Position numbers and translations under genes: made by a program. The notes under the pieces were generated by a model that saw only the letters and a program-made list of their open reading frames with translations, did not search any database and was not told where the DNA came from. A stretch of DNA of 64,000 nucleotides from Fructilactobacillus fructivorans (GTDB taxonomy: Bacteria > Bacillota > Bacilli > Lactobacillales > Lactobacillaceae): positions 62,001-126,000 of the forward strand of contig NZ_AZDS01000004.1 in the NCBI RefSeq assembly GCF_001434095.1, in the 5' to 3' direction. Positions within the stretch are counted from its first letter, which is position 1, and each line of letters opens with the position of its first letter. Below are positions 52,163-59,931 of the stretch, in pieces.

Positions 52163-52969
52163 TTATTTCACTTTAAAATACTTCTGCAAGAAAGCGGCTA
52201 CCCCATCGTCATCATTCGACGTGGTTACGTCCGTCGCGATCTTCTTGATTGGTTCCTGGGCGTTGGCCATGGCAACTCCGACTTGCGCCTTCTTGATCAT
52301 GCCAGCATCGTTTTCGGCATCTCCAAACGCCATCAAGTTAGAAAAGTCATCACCATAATGACTCAGAAGGGCTCCCAGTCCATAAGCCTTATCAACGTTA
52401 GGAGCCAAAAACTCTAAGATTTTGGGCTGTGAACGCACGATATGATAATGGTCCCGAACGGTCGCTGGCATATCCTTGACGGCTCGATCCAACACATCTG
52501 GTTCGGCCGCAATAACCGCCTTCGAATAACTTTCATCGGGCATTTCAGAAAACTTCGTTGGCACAAATTGCATATCAGCATTCAACATTTGTTGGTAAAT
52601 GGATGGTTTAAGATCAGAAATGGGATAAACCTGAGTGAAATCCAAAATGTCTAACGGAAAGTCATTCTTATTAGCATATTCGTACAACGGTTTGAACGCA
52701 TCCCGGTTCATCCCACGTTTAAACAACTCATGCTTATCGGTATTACGAACCACTAAACCACCATTGAAGGTAATGGTGTAGTCATCAGGATCATCAAGGC
52801 CCAGTTGTTTAATGTACTTCCAGATGGCATTGATCGGTCGTCCGGTACAAAGAACCACTTTAATCCCCTGTTGATGTAACTTTTTTAGTTCGGCTTCATT
52901 TACTTTACTGATCTTCTTATCACTGGTAAGCAGCGTGTTGTCGAGATCGAGTGCGATCATTTTAATCAT
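52163..52969 (-). CDS. Cof-type HAD-superfamily phosphatase
   Basis: A 268-residue Cof/IIB HAD phosphatase. Motif I is ALDLDNTLLTSD (nucleophile Asp near residue 8), motif II VVLCTGRP, and motif III/IV MAFGDAENDAGMIKKA near residue 215. A C2B cap lies between. Such enzymes dephosphorylate sugar phosphates or flavin precursors; the substrate is unknown. GAGGAA lies seven bases upstream of the ATG. Confidence 0.92.
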   Translation of the reverse strand: MIKMIALDLDNTLLTSDKKISKVNEAELKKLHQQGIKVVLCTGRPINAIWKYIKQLGLDDPDDYTITFNGGLVVRNTDKHELFKRGMNRDAFKPLYEYANKNDFPLDILDFTQVYPISDLKPSIYQQMLNADMQFVPTKFSEMPDESYSKAVIAAEPDVLDRAVKDMPATVRDHYHIVRSQPKILEFLAPNVDKAYGLGALLSHYGDDFSNLMAFGDAENDAGMIKKAQVGVAMANAQEPIKKIATDVTTSNDDDGVAAFLQKYFKVK

Positions 52970-53001
52970 TTTTATTCCTCGTTATTTATATTATTCATAA
53001 A

Positions 53002-53023
53002 AAAACGCCCAACTGGGCGTTTT
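53002..53023 (-). terminator. Terminator of spx
   Basis: The arms AAAACGCCC and GGGCGTTTT with a four-base loop and a T run on the minus strand. Confidence 0.9.
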
Positions 53024-53029
53024 CTTTGT

Positions 53030-53428
53030 TTAAGAAGTCAACTTTGACTCTAATTGTCTCAACTCTGCCTCACGAACATCGCGTGGTAAGAATCGTCTAA
53101 TTTCTTCTTCGTTGTAACCAACCTCAAGTCGTTTGTCATCAAAGATGATCGGACGCTTGATTAGGTCGGGGTACTTAACTAATAGATCAACTAATTCTGT
53201 CAAAGATAAATCATCTAAGTTAAGATGAAGTTTCTTAAAAACGTTTGATCTTGTTGAAATAATATCTTCACTACCATTTTCCGTTAAACGAAGAATTTGT
53301 TTTACCTCGTCAGCGTTAAGTGGATTAGAATTAATGTTTCGTTCCTTAAATGGGATATTATGATCTTTCAACCAAGCACGTGCTTTTCGACTTGATGCGC
53401 TGCTTGGTGCAACATATAAATTCAACAT
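53030..53428 (-). CDS. spx: Spx/ArsC-family regulator lacking the CXXC redox motif
   Basis: A 132-residue Spx-like protein close to B. subtilis Spx along its length (KARAWLKDHNIPFKERNI, then ISTRSNVFKKL, RPIIFDDKRLEVGYNEEEI, RRFLPRDVR). Spx binds the RNA polymerase alpha C-terminal domain and changes promoter choice in disulfide stress. The redox switch CTSC is here SASS (APSSASSRKA, residues 7-16), and no Cys remains in the protein. The conserved Arg of the RPII block is kept. GAGGAGG stands seven bases upstream of the ATG. It must therefore work without the disulfide switch. Confidence 0.92.
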   Translation of the reverse strand: MLNLYVAPSSASSRKARAWLKDHNIPFKERNINSNPLNADEVKQILRLTENGSEDIISTRSNVFKKLHLNLDDLSLTELVDLLVKYPDLIKRPIIFDDKRLEVGYNEEEIRRFLPRDVREAELRQLESKLTS

Positions 53429-53470
53429 ATAATAACCTCCTCATGTCTAACATTGAACATGATGCGTTTA

Positions 53471-53530
53471 AATAGGTACACGTGTACTTATTAAACAACT
53501 AAATTGTATCATATATCCCGACTTCGTCAA
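53471..53530 (-). promoter_or_regulatory. spx promoter with an operator-like palindrome
   Basis: On the minus strand TTGACG (53530-53525), 16 bases, TACAAT (53508-53503) with a TGA extension. Just downstream of the expected start lies a perfect GTACACGTGTAC core (53476-53487), flanked by AATA/TATT, giving a 22-base near-palindrome. It may be a repressor site or a 5' mRNA hairpin. Confidence 0.6.
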
Positions 53531-53629
53531 CGGTCTTTTGAACTTAAATAAAGCCCGATTTCTAGGTTTTATTTACACTTTCGTTAATAAATATTATAAT
53601 TTTATTATATAAAAGGGAGAGGCCAAACT

Positions 53630-55171
53630 ATGAAACTCAAAATACTATGTACGAGCGATATTCACGGTTATTTAGCGCCAACAAATTACGTTAAACCAAA
53701 TGAAAACATGCCCTTTGGTTTAGAAAAGGCAGCAACTACAATTAAGCAGGAACAAAAAGATTCCGACCACACTTTAATTTTAGATGATGGTGATTTTTTG
53801 GAGGGCTCGCCTCTTGCCTACTATTCGGCTGAAGTCGTTAAACATCCGAGTGCCAAACCCATTAATGCGGCATACGACACGATTAACTATGATTTTGGTT
53901 CCCTTGGAAATCACGAATTTAACTATGGTCAAGCCTACCTTAAAGACACCATTCAAAACACCAAGCGCCAGTTTGTGTGTGCCAATATTCTAAACGAAAA
54001 TGGCGAGCCAGCGTTTGGCAAACCATATGCCATAAAGGACTTTGGTGATCTAAAAGTCGGCGTACTAGGACTGACCACCCAGGCCATTAATCAGTGGGAA
54101 AATAAGGCTAACGTCAAGGGACTTCAGTTCAAATCAGGACTTGGGACAGCACAAAAATACGTTCCCATTATGAAAAAAGAGGCTGACATTATTGTCGTTC
54201 TGTATCATGGCGGCTTTGAACGCGATAAAGCGGGCAAACTCAGTGAAAAGTTTACCGGTGAAAATGAAAGTTACCAAATCTTAGAACAAGTTCCTGGAAT
54301 CGATGCGTTAGTAACTGGTCATCAACATCGCAAGTTAGCCAATCATCTCTTCGGCGTCCCATACGTTCAACCAGGTCATCGCGGAAATTACGTAGGTAAG
54401 ATCACTCTTGATATTGATGACGATAAAAAAGTTACCAACAGTGACGCTAAACTCATCTCAACAGCGCAAAACAAACCCTATCAACCAACTAAGAGCATTG
54501 TCGATCCCATTGATCAACAAGTTGAACGGTGGCTCTCAAAGCCACTTTCCAAAATTAACGGCAGTCTTCGTTACAAGGACCCATTTAAAGTTCGGACCCA
54601 AGGTTCATCGTTCATCAACTTCATTCAAAGGGTGCAAATGGAAACCATGGGAGTCGACATTTCGGCCACTGCCCTTTTCACCGATGAGGCCCATGGATTC
54701 GAAAATCCCATCACCATGCGTAACATCATTACCAATTATGTTTACCCGAATACCCTCGCTGTGTTAAACATTAACGGTAAGGATCTAAAAGCCGCCCTTG
54801 AAAAGACGGCCGAATACTTCGCTTTAAAAGACAAACAGATCATTGTTAATCCAGCCTACAGTTATCCCAAACACAGAGATTACAACTATGACATGTACGC
54901 TGGCATTGACTACACCATCGACGTCTCCAAACCAGTTGGATCACGAATCACGAATCTGACCTATCACGGTCGTCCCGTAAAAGATCAGCAACCACTTAAA
55001 ATCGTACTAAACGCGTATCGCGCTGTCGGTGGCGGCCACTACTCCATGTACGATGAAAGTAAGATTGTCTCTTACAACACCATTACCATGAGTAATCTCA
55101 TTGCCAAGTACCTTCAAAGTCATCCAATCATCGATGCCAACAACCGCCAAAACTTTAAAGTTATTTCATAA
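53630..55171 (+). CDS. 5'-nucleotidase / cyclic-nucleotide phosphodiesterase-like metallophosphatase
   Basis: A 513-residue two-domain protein. The N-terminal metallophosphoesterase has TSDIHGYLAP, LDDGDFLEGS, GNHEFNYG, and GHQHRKL (residues 8-230). The C-terminal 5'-nucleotidase domain holds the substrate-binding region RAVGGGHYSMYD near residue 465. UshA/CpdB-type enzymes are usually exported, but this one begins MKLKILCTSDIHG with no signal peptide, so it appears cytoplasmic. It would hydrolyse nucleotides, UDP-sugars or cyclic nucleotides. GGGAGA precedes the ATG. Confidence 0.9.
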   Translation: MKLKILCTSDIHGYLAPTNYVKPNENMPFGLEKAATTIKQEQKDSDHTLILDDGDFLEGSPLAYYSAEVVKHPSAKPINAAYDTINYDFGSLGNHEFNYGQAYLKDTIQNTKRQFVCANILNENGEPAFGKPYAIKDFGDLKVGVLGLTTQAINQWENKANVKGLQFKSGLGTAQKYVPIMKKEADIIVVLYHGGFERDKAGKLSEKFTGENESYQILEQVPGIDALVTGHQHRKLANHLFGVPYVQPGHRGNYVGKITLDIDDDKKVTNSDAKLISTAQNKPYQPTKSIVDPIDQQVERWLSKPLSKINGSLRYKDPFKVRTQGSSFINFIQRVQMETMGVDISATALFTDEAHGFENPITMRNIITNYVYPNTLAVLNINGKDLKAALEKTAEYFALKDKQIIVNPAYSYPKHRDYNYDMYAGIDYTIDVSKPVGSRITNLTYHGRPVKDQQPLKIVLNAYRAVGGGHYSMYDESKIVSYNTITMSNLIAKYLQSHPIIDANNRQNFKVIS

Positions 55172-55213
55172 AAAAATTCCTTATCACTTTAATTTACGTG
55201 ATAAGGAATTTTT
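55172..55213. terminator. Bidirectional terminator
   Basis: The 16-base arms AAAAATTCCTTATCAC and GTGATAAGGAATTTTT with a ten-base loop and T runs on both strands. Confidence 0.93.
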
Positions 55214-56806
55214 TTATCCAGCTTTTTTCTTTTTATTATTTTTAGGCTTACCGCCAACGTACTGAACCGCCTGAAGTTGTCTAATCGTCGTCACTTTAAT
55301 CTTACCAGGATACGTTAACTCATCCTCGATTTGATCTTTAACCTCATTGGTTAATTCGTCGCTGCCAGCGTCGTCAACCTTTTTCGGATCGACCATGATT
55401 CGGATCTCTCGGCCAGCTTGAATGGCATAACTATCTTTAACTCCAGGATGTTCGTTCGCAATCTTTTCCAGACTCTTCAAACGATTAATGTACTCTTCCA
55501 CGGATTCACTTCGGGCGCCCGGTCGAGCACCTGACATCCCATCAGCCACCGCAACTAAGACGGCGTACGGATTATCAGGTTCAACATCACCATGATGAGA
55601 AGCAATCGAATTAATCACAATGGGGTCTTCATCATAGGCTTCGGTCAACTTCACACCAAGCTCAACGTGGGTTCCAGCAACCTCGCGATCAATCGCTTTT
55701 CCAATATCATGAAACAATCCGGCCCGCTTGGCCATTCGGACGTCTAATCCTAGTTCCGCAGCCATGACAGCAGATAGTTCCGCTACTTCAATGGAATGTT
55801 CAAGAACATTTTGGCCATACGAGGTCCGAAATTTAAGGCGTCCGACCGTCTTCATCAGATCAGGATGGACCCAACCCAGGTGTAAGTGACTTACAGTCAT
55901 CTCACCGGTCTTTCGAAGTTCATCTAAAACGTCCTGTTGCGTCTGATTAACTTCGTTTTCAATCACACCATTGTTCACCTGCTTGATAGCCAGTAAATCA
56001 TTAATCGAATTCCTCGTAATTTCCCTTCGAACGGGATCATTAGTACTAATGATTAGGGTTTCTGGATTTTCAGGATCAAAGATTAAATCAACTCCAGTCA
56101 GAGTTTCAATCAAGCGTAATCGCTGATCATCTTTTCCAGCAATCTTGGCACGCATCCCCGCGTCTGGAATGATAACCGAGCGTTCAATATGATCTCTTGG
56201 AACATCGATAGGGCCACTTTGAACGGCCTCAATCATTAAATTCTGAGCCTGCTTGGCTGCATTTAACGTCACTAGGTCGTTATTTTCTTTCACAGTGGTA
56301 TCAAAGTCTCGTTTTAAATCAGCTTCAAGGCTCGCCAAAACGAGTTGCTTAGCTTGATCCTCCGTCAGCTCACCACGTTCGTGGATAACCTGTCTTCGTT
56401 GTTCCTCAAGTTTAACAACATCATTGCGCGCTTTTTTTAAGTTTTCCACCAGCAAACCGTTATTATTCTTCTTGGTTGCTAACGCAGCTTCTGATTTATC
56501 TAATCGAGCGATGGAAGTTTCTAAGCTCTTTTCTCTGTGGTCAACTCGCACCGTCCGGCTCTGATTCTCTTTTACCTGAGCGTTGAGCTCGCCCTCTTCT
56601 TCTTTTCGATACTGTTCAGCAGATGCTTTACTCTTACTTTCGAGCTTTCTTTTGGTATCATCGATCTTAACTTGGTTATCATCTTTGATCTTATCAGCAG
56701 CATTTCTAGCCGTTGCAAGCCCCTTGTAAACGTGGTTTCTGCGGATATAATAACCGACTCCCGCACCGCCAAGGACTGCGATAATAACCACAATGGAAGT
56801 TATCAA
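55214..56806 (-). CDS. rny: Ribonuclease Y
   Basis: A 530-residue membrane-anchored endoribonuclease that starts decay of many mRNAs. A short N-terminal helix (MITSIVVIIAVLGGAGVGYY) is followed by a long coiled coil (about 25-195), a KH domain (SVIIPDAGMRAKIAGKDDQR near 210), and an HD domain with LEHSIEVAELSAVMAAELG and LFHDIGKAID near 335-370. The start is TTG 56806 with AGGAAG seven bases upstream. Single gene. Confidence 0.95.
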   Translation of the reverse strand: MITSIVVIIAVLGGAGVGYYIRRNHVYKGLATARNAADKIKDDNQVKIDDTKRKLESKSKASAEQYRKEEEGELNAQVKENQSRTVRVDHREKSLETSIARLDKSEAALATKKNNNGLLVENLKKARNDVVKLEEQRRQVIHERGELTEDQAKQLVLASLEADLKRDFDTTVKENNDLVTLNAAKQAQNLMIEAVQSGPIDVPRDHIERSVIIPDAGMRAKIAGKDDQRLRLIETLTGVDLIFDPENPETLIISTNDPVRREITRNSINDLLAIKQVNNGVIENEVNQTQQDVLDELRKTGEMTVSHLHLGWVHPDLMKTVGRLKFRTSYGQNVLEHSIEVAELSAVMAAELGLDVRMAKRAGLFHDIGKAIDREVAGTHVELGVKLTEAYDEDPIVINSIASHHGDVEPDNPYAVLVAVADGMSGARPGARSESVEEYINRLKSLEKIANEHPGVKDSYAIQAGREIRIMVDPKKVDDAGSDELTNEVKDQIEDELTYPGKIKVTTIRQLQAVQYVGGKPKNNKKKKAG

Positions 56807-56936
56807 TTGGACACTTCCTTTCTTTTCAATTCATTTTCATCTAATTAAATAATAACATTTAAATCTTTATTTTAAAATAAGTCACTCGTGCTTTTTGATG
56901 ATATCATGAAGTATAATGGTATTAAGGAGTGATTCT

Positions 56937-57344
56937 ATGTTTCCTGAAAGACTCAGAGCTTTACGAACCGGTCAGAAAATCACGCTAACTGACCTTGCAA
57001 CCGGATTAAACACCATGTTTCCCACTGACAAAGAGCACGAGAATACGGCTTCCCAGATTGGGAACTGGGAACGTGGGATTCGTAATCCTTCTTATATTGA
57101 AGTGAAAAAGTTAGCCGAATTTTTTGGTGTGTCAATGGACTATCTAAGTGGTCGCGTTGATCATGAGGAGTCGGATCTTTCCAAGTTATTTATCTCAGGA
57201 AAGCAACTCTTCTTTAACGGTGAAGCCATCAATAATAACGATCGCTACGAGATCTTTCAGTTGATTAACGGGTATCTTCACGGGAAACAAAACCGCGGCG
57301 ATGATCATGAAAATCAACAGGAATCACTTGATTTACATTACTAA
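56937..57344 (+). CDS. XRE-family transcriptional regulator
   Basis: A 135-residue protein. The N-terminal HTH_3 domain (ERLRALRTGQKITLTDLA ... IGNWERGIRNPSYIEVKKL, then FGVSMDYLSGR) is followed by a short helical tail ending in a charged stretch. Unusually, about ten extra residues (NTMFPTDKEHENT) separate the first two helices of the DNA-binding part. ATG 56937 lies after AAGGAG; the earlier in-frame codon lacks a site. It is followed after nine bases by a methyltransferase-like gene. Confidence 0.88.
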   Translation: MFPERLRALRTGQKITLTDLATGLNTMFPTDKEHENTASQIGNWERGIRNPSYIEVKKLAEFFGVSMDYLSGRVDHEESDLSKLFISGKQLFFNGEAINNNDRYEIFQLINGYLHGKQNRGDDHENQQESLDLHY

Positions 57345-57353
57345 GGAAATTAT

Positions 57354-58199
57354 ATGGATAAACGCAAACTCATAAAAAAACTAAAAAAGAATCATCAATT
57401 AAAACGAGCCACACCGACTTACATCACTAACATGGAACACTATCGGGATGAATATCGGGAATATCCTGAGATTAAGTACCTGATTAACAACGTTCTGGCA
57501 GCTGACAAACTGCTCACCGCCGGTCGCTTGCCCCAGGATCTTCCCAAAATGATCCTACCGGATAACATTCAAGACCAGATTTACCAAAAGATTAACTCGA
57601 AGTATGAGATGGATGACCCCAAAGGCGATCAGGAATGGAATCAGCTATCGGCTGACCTTCCGGCACTTGACAAACAGCTTCGTGACTTCCGGGACTATCT
57701 TGAAAATCAGTTTGGCATGTGGGCCTACATTTCTTCATCGTTTACGTATCACTTGGCCCAATACCTGAACGGACACCCTACTTTAGAAGTAATGGCTGGC
57801 AACGGCTACATCTCGAAGGGACTCCGTGATAATCATGCTGATGTGATCGCAACAGATAGCTTGGAATGGAAAAATGAGAACGAGACTGGTCGCCATCCGG
57901 TTACTAACGTTGAGCAATTATCAGCACTTGATGCCTTTCATAAGTATCAGGATCAGATTGACTACGTTATTATGTCATGGTCTCCTGATGGGGTTCCCAT
58001 TGATGATGAACTCTTACAGGCCATTCGTAAGGCTCCACGTGACATTAAACTAATCGTGATTGGCGAAAAAGACGGAGCAACGGATTCGAAAGCGTTCTGG
58101 CAAGATGTTCATCTCTATGATGACGAGGGAATTAAGAATCTCAATCAGCATTATTCAAACTTTGATTTAATTCAGGACCACGTTTATTTAGCAAAATAA
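57354..58199 (+). CDS. SAM-dependent methyltransferase-like protein
   Basis: A 281-residue protein: an N-terminal helical region of about 130 residues with a basic start (KRKLIKKLKKNHQLKRA), then a Rossmann domain with LEVMAGNGYISKGL near residue 143 (motif I), VIATDSLEW (motif II acidic Asp) and YVIMSWSPDG (motif IV position). The substrate is unknown; the C-terminal core resembles small-molecule methyltransferases found in lactobacilli. AAGGA precedes the ATG, and it forms an operon with the XRE regulator. Confidence 0.75.
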   Translation: MDKRKLIKKLKKNHQLKRATPTYITNMEHYRDEYREYPEIKYLINNVLAADKLLTAGRLPQDLPKMILPDNIQDQIYQKINSKYEMDDPKGDQEWNQLSADLPALDKQLRDFRDYLENQFGMWAYISSSFTYHLAQYLNGHPTLEVMAGNGYISKGLRDNHADVIATDSLEWKNENETGRHPVTNVEQLSALDAFHKYQDQIDYVIMSWSPDGVPIDDELLQAIRKAPRDIKLIVIGEKDGATDSKAFWQDVHLYDDEGIKNLNQHYSNFDLIQDHVYLAK

Positions 58200-58231
58200 A
58201 AGAGCCTCCAACAAAAGTTGGAAGCTCTTTT
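58198..58231. terminator. Bidirectional terminator
   Basis: AAAAGAGC(C)TCCAA and TTGGA(A)GCTCTTTT arms with T runs on both strands. Confidence 0.9.
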
Positions 58232-58232
58232 T

Positions 58233-58370
58233 GGCATCTGAACTAGTCAGACGGACTAGCGAAGTGTTCACATCACTTGCTAATCAAACCATCTGCAATC
58301 CGGCAGGTAAACATGGTTCCCACAAATCAGACTAAAAAGTCTGTTCGGCTCGTCGCACGAAGTTAGTGTG
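58233..58370. other. Hairpin-rich intergenic segment, possible structured RNA
   Basis: No gene is convincing here. Five stems follow in series: CTAGTC/GACTAG (58243-58259), AGC(G)AAGTG/CACTTGCT (58258-58281), AACCAT-CTGC/GCAG-bulge-ATGGTT (58287-58318), CAGACT-AAAA-AGTCTG (58328-58343), and TCGT/ACGA (58350-58360). On the minus strand the segment runs into the terminator at 58198-58231. It could be a small RNA or the 3' UTR of the 58391 gene. I could not match it to a known RNA family. Confidence 0.4.
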
Positions 58371-58390
58371 GCATACTTTGAAATTAATTA

Positions 58391-58864
58391 CTAATCAGAA
58401 CGCTTGCCATCCTGCTCATTTGCAGCAATCTGATCCAGTTTATCCTGGGTCCAGTCAACAAACTGGGCAAGGTAGGTTCCGTCGGGGTCTTTCACAAAGC
58501 TCGTTGAATCAGCTAACTCATCAATTCGCATTTTAGAACGGTTAACGTCTGGTGAAACGATAATCATGTAGACGTTAATGGGTTTCATCCCATCCCCAAC
58601 CGTGATCTTAGCGATGTTTTTAGCGTAGTCTAACGGCAAGTTAATGACCGAAGTCTGCAGTTCCAACTGGATATCATGATCAGAAACCTTAATACTGGCA
58701 CTGGCAATGCTGTCCTCTTTCAGATTTGTCGCGATAAAATCCGTCATTTTTTTCAAGTTACCCTTTAAATCAGCTTCGAGCGCCTTTAACGTCATTTCCG
58801 TTGCTTGCTTTTGAAAATCATCGTTTCCAGCTGCTTCCACAAACTCTTTTTCGTCAATTTCCAT
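58391..58864 (-). CDS. Hypothetical 157-residue cytoplasmic protein
   Basis: Not recognised. The protein is acidic, has no signal peptide or membrane segment, and shows an alternating strand pattern (SIASASIKVSDHDIQLELQ, INVYMIIVSPDVNRSKMRID). ATG 58864 has AGG eight bases upstream; GTG 58873 is the alternative. It lies 15 bases after the membrane protein gene at 58880, so the two are probably one operon. The intergenic hairpin-rich segment follows its stop. Confidence 0.65.
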   Translation of the reverse strand: MEIDEKEFVEAAGNDDFQKQATEMTLKALEADLKGNLKKMTDFIATNLKEDSIASASIKVSDHDIQLELQTSVINLPLDYAKNIAKITVGDGMKPINVYMIIVSPDVNRSKMRIDELADSTSFVKDPDGTYLAQFVDWTQDKLDQIAANEQDGKRSD

Positions 58865-58879
58865 TTTGTTCACCTAACT

Positions 58880-59299
58880 TTATTTTCTAAATTTCATATA
58901 ATGGGCCACCCGCTCCTTGGTCGTGGCCTTTCTAACCTGGTACGCAATCGTAAACCAGTAAACGTTCACCATAATCGCTACGATCACTAGCACGATCACC
59001 GCAATTTTTAGTGGCCAGCCCGTGTGACTGATTGTAATCATGGCGATGATTGCCGCAATCAGCCCAATGGTGTAGATCACCTGCACGGCTGCCAACAAAT
59101 AGTATCCCAGTCGACTTCGAAACGCAACCAGAATCATAGGAATCAGGTACATAATCGCCGCAATGGCCGAAGTTCTGATCAGACCATTGACACTTACCCT
59201 GACCGTCAATCGCATTACTGGCAGGGTCATGATTACGTTTACTATCCAAAACAGGACCAATGAAATTAATGCCCACGTCAGCGTCTTTTTTCTTTTCAT
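58880..59299 (-). CDS. Four-helix hypothetical membrane protein
   Basis: A 139-residue protein with a basic N-terminus (MKRKKTLTW), four hydrophobic segments and a basic C-terminal end (VRKATTKERVAHYMKFRK). AAGGATGGG precedes ATG 59299; longer frames upstream would cross the usp promoter region. No family recognised. First gene of a probable two-gene operon with 58391, divergent from usp. Confidence 0.65.
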   Translation of the reverse strand: MKRKKTLTWALISLVLFWIVNVIMTLPVMRLTVRVSVNGLIRTSAIAAIMYLIPMILVAFRSRLGYYLLAAVQVIYTIGLIAAIIAMITISHTGWPLKIAVIVLVIVAIMVNVYWFTIAYQVRKATTKERVAHYMKFRK

Positions 59300-59395
59300 T
59301 TTTACCCATCCTTTTAGGTTAAGTATAACGAACTTCGCAATTTGATACCAACAATTTTTGATTTGGCTAAATCCGTTACGTAAAACCCTAAAACA

Positions 59396-59404
59396 TGGTA
59401 TAGT
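59396..59404 (+). promoter_or_regulatory. Extended -10 promoter of usp
   Basis: TGGTATAGT lies 33 bases before the usp start; a weak TTACGT is found 17 bases upstream of the -10. Confidence 0.5.
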
Positions 59405-59436
59405 TAGTGTATAAGAAAACAAATGAGGTGAGCTAA

Positions 59437-59877
59437 ATGGCCAAGAATTACAAGAGAATTTTAGCACCGGTCGATGGTGCTGAAGACACAATGCCTGTTA
59501 TGAGTCGTGCGATTACAATGGCTAAACAAAATGACAGTCACTTAGATATTTTAAACGTAATTGAAGTTAACCAATTCAACCGTAGTTACGGGGATGCAAT
59601 TACCGCCGACGCTGTTTACCAGTTAACTGACAAGACAAAGAAGATTCTTGAAACTTTGAAACAACAAGCAACTGATGCGGGTGTTTCCGACGTATCAATT
59701 CATATGCGTTTTGGAAATCCTAAAAAAGTCATTGCCAAGGAATTTCCAAGCGATCACCACGATGATTTAATTATCATTGGTGCTACTGGTCTCTCAGCCG
59801 TTGAACGATTGATGGTTGGCTCGGTCACTAGCTACGTTACACGTGCCGCAAAGCAAGACGTGTTAGTCGTTAAATAG
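59437..59877 (+). CDS. Universal stress protein
   Basis: A 146-residue UspA-family protein. The start is KRILAPVDGAEDTMPVM, and the ATP-binding C-terminal motif GATGLSAVERLMVGSVTS fits GxxG-x9-GS. Such proteins accumulate under stress; biochemical roles differ. Codon use is biased as in well-expressed genes. GAGGTG lies six bases before the ATG. It is monocistronic with its own terminator. Confidence 0.92.
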   Translation: MAKNYKRILAPVDGAEDTMPVMSRAITMAKQNDSHLDILNVIEVNQFNRSYGDAITADAVYQLTDKTKKILETLKQQATDAGVSDVSIHMRFGNPKKVIAKEFPSDHHDDLIIIGATGLSAVERLMVGSVTSYVTRAAKQDVLVVK

Positions 59878-59891
59878 TCATCATTAGTTTT

Positions 59892-59910
59892 GTCCACTTT
59901 TTTAGTGGGC
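59892..59910 (+). terminator. Terminator of usp
   Basis: The arms GTCCACT and AGTGGGC with a five-base loop, followed by TTTTTT. Confidence 0.85.
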
Positions 59911-59931
59911 TTTTTTATTTTGAGGAATTTT

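Noticed and set aside
58313-58366. 17-residue basic peptide ORF (MVPTNQTKK...) with AGG upstream
   Set aside because: The frame runs through the hairpins of the intergenic segment; structure explains the sequence better than coding, and no homologue or terminator supports it.
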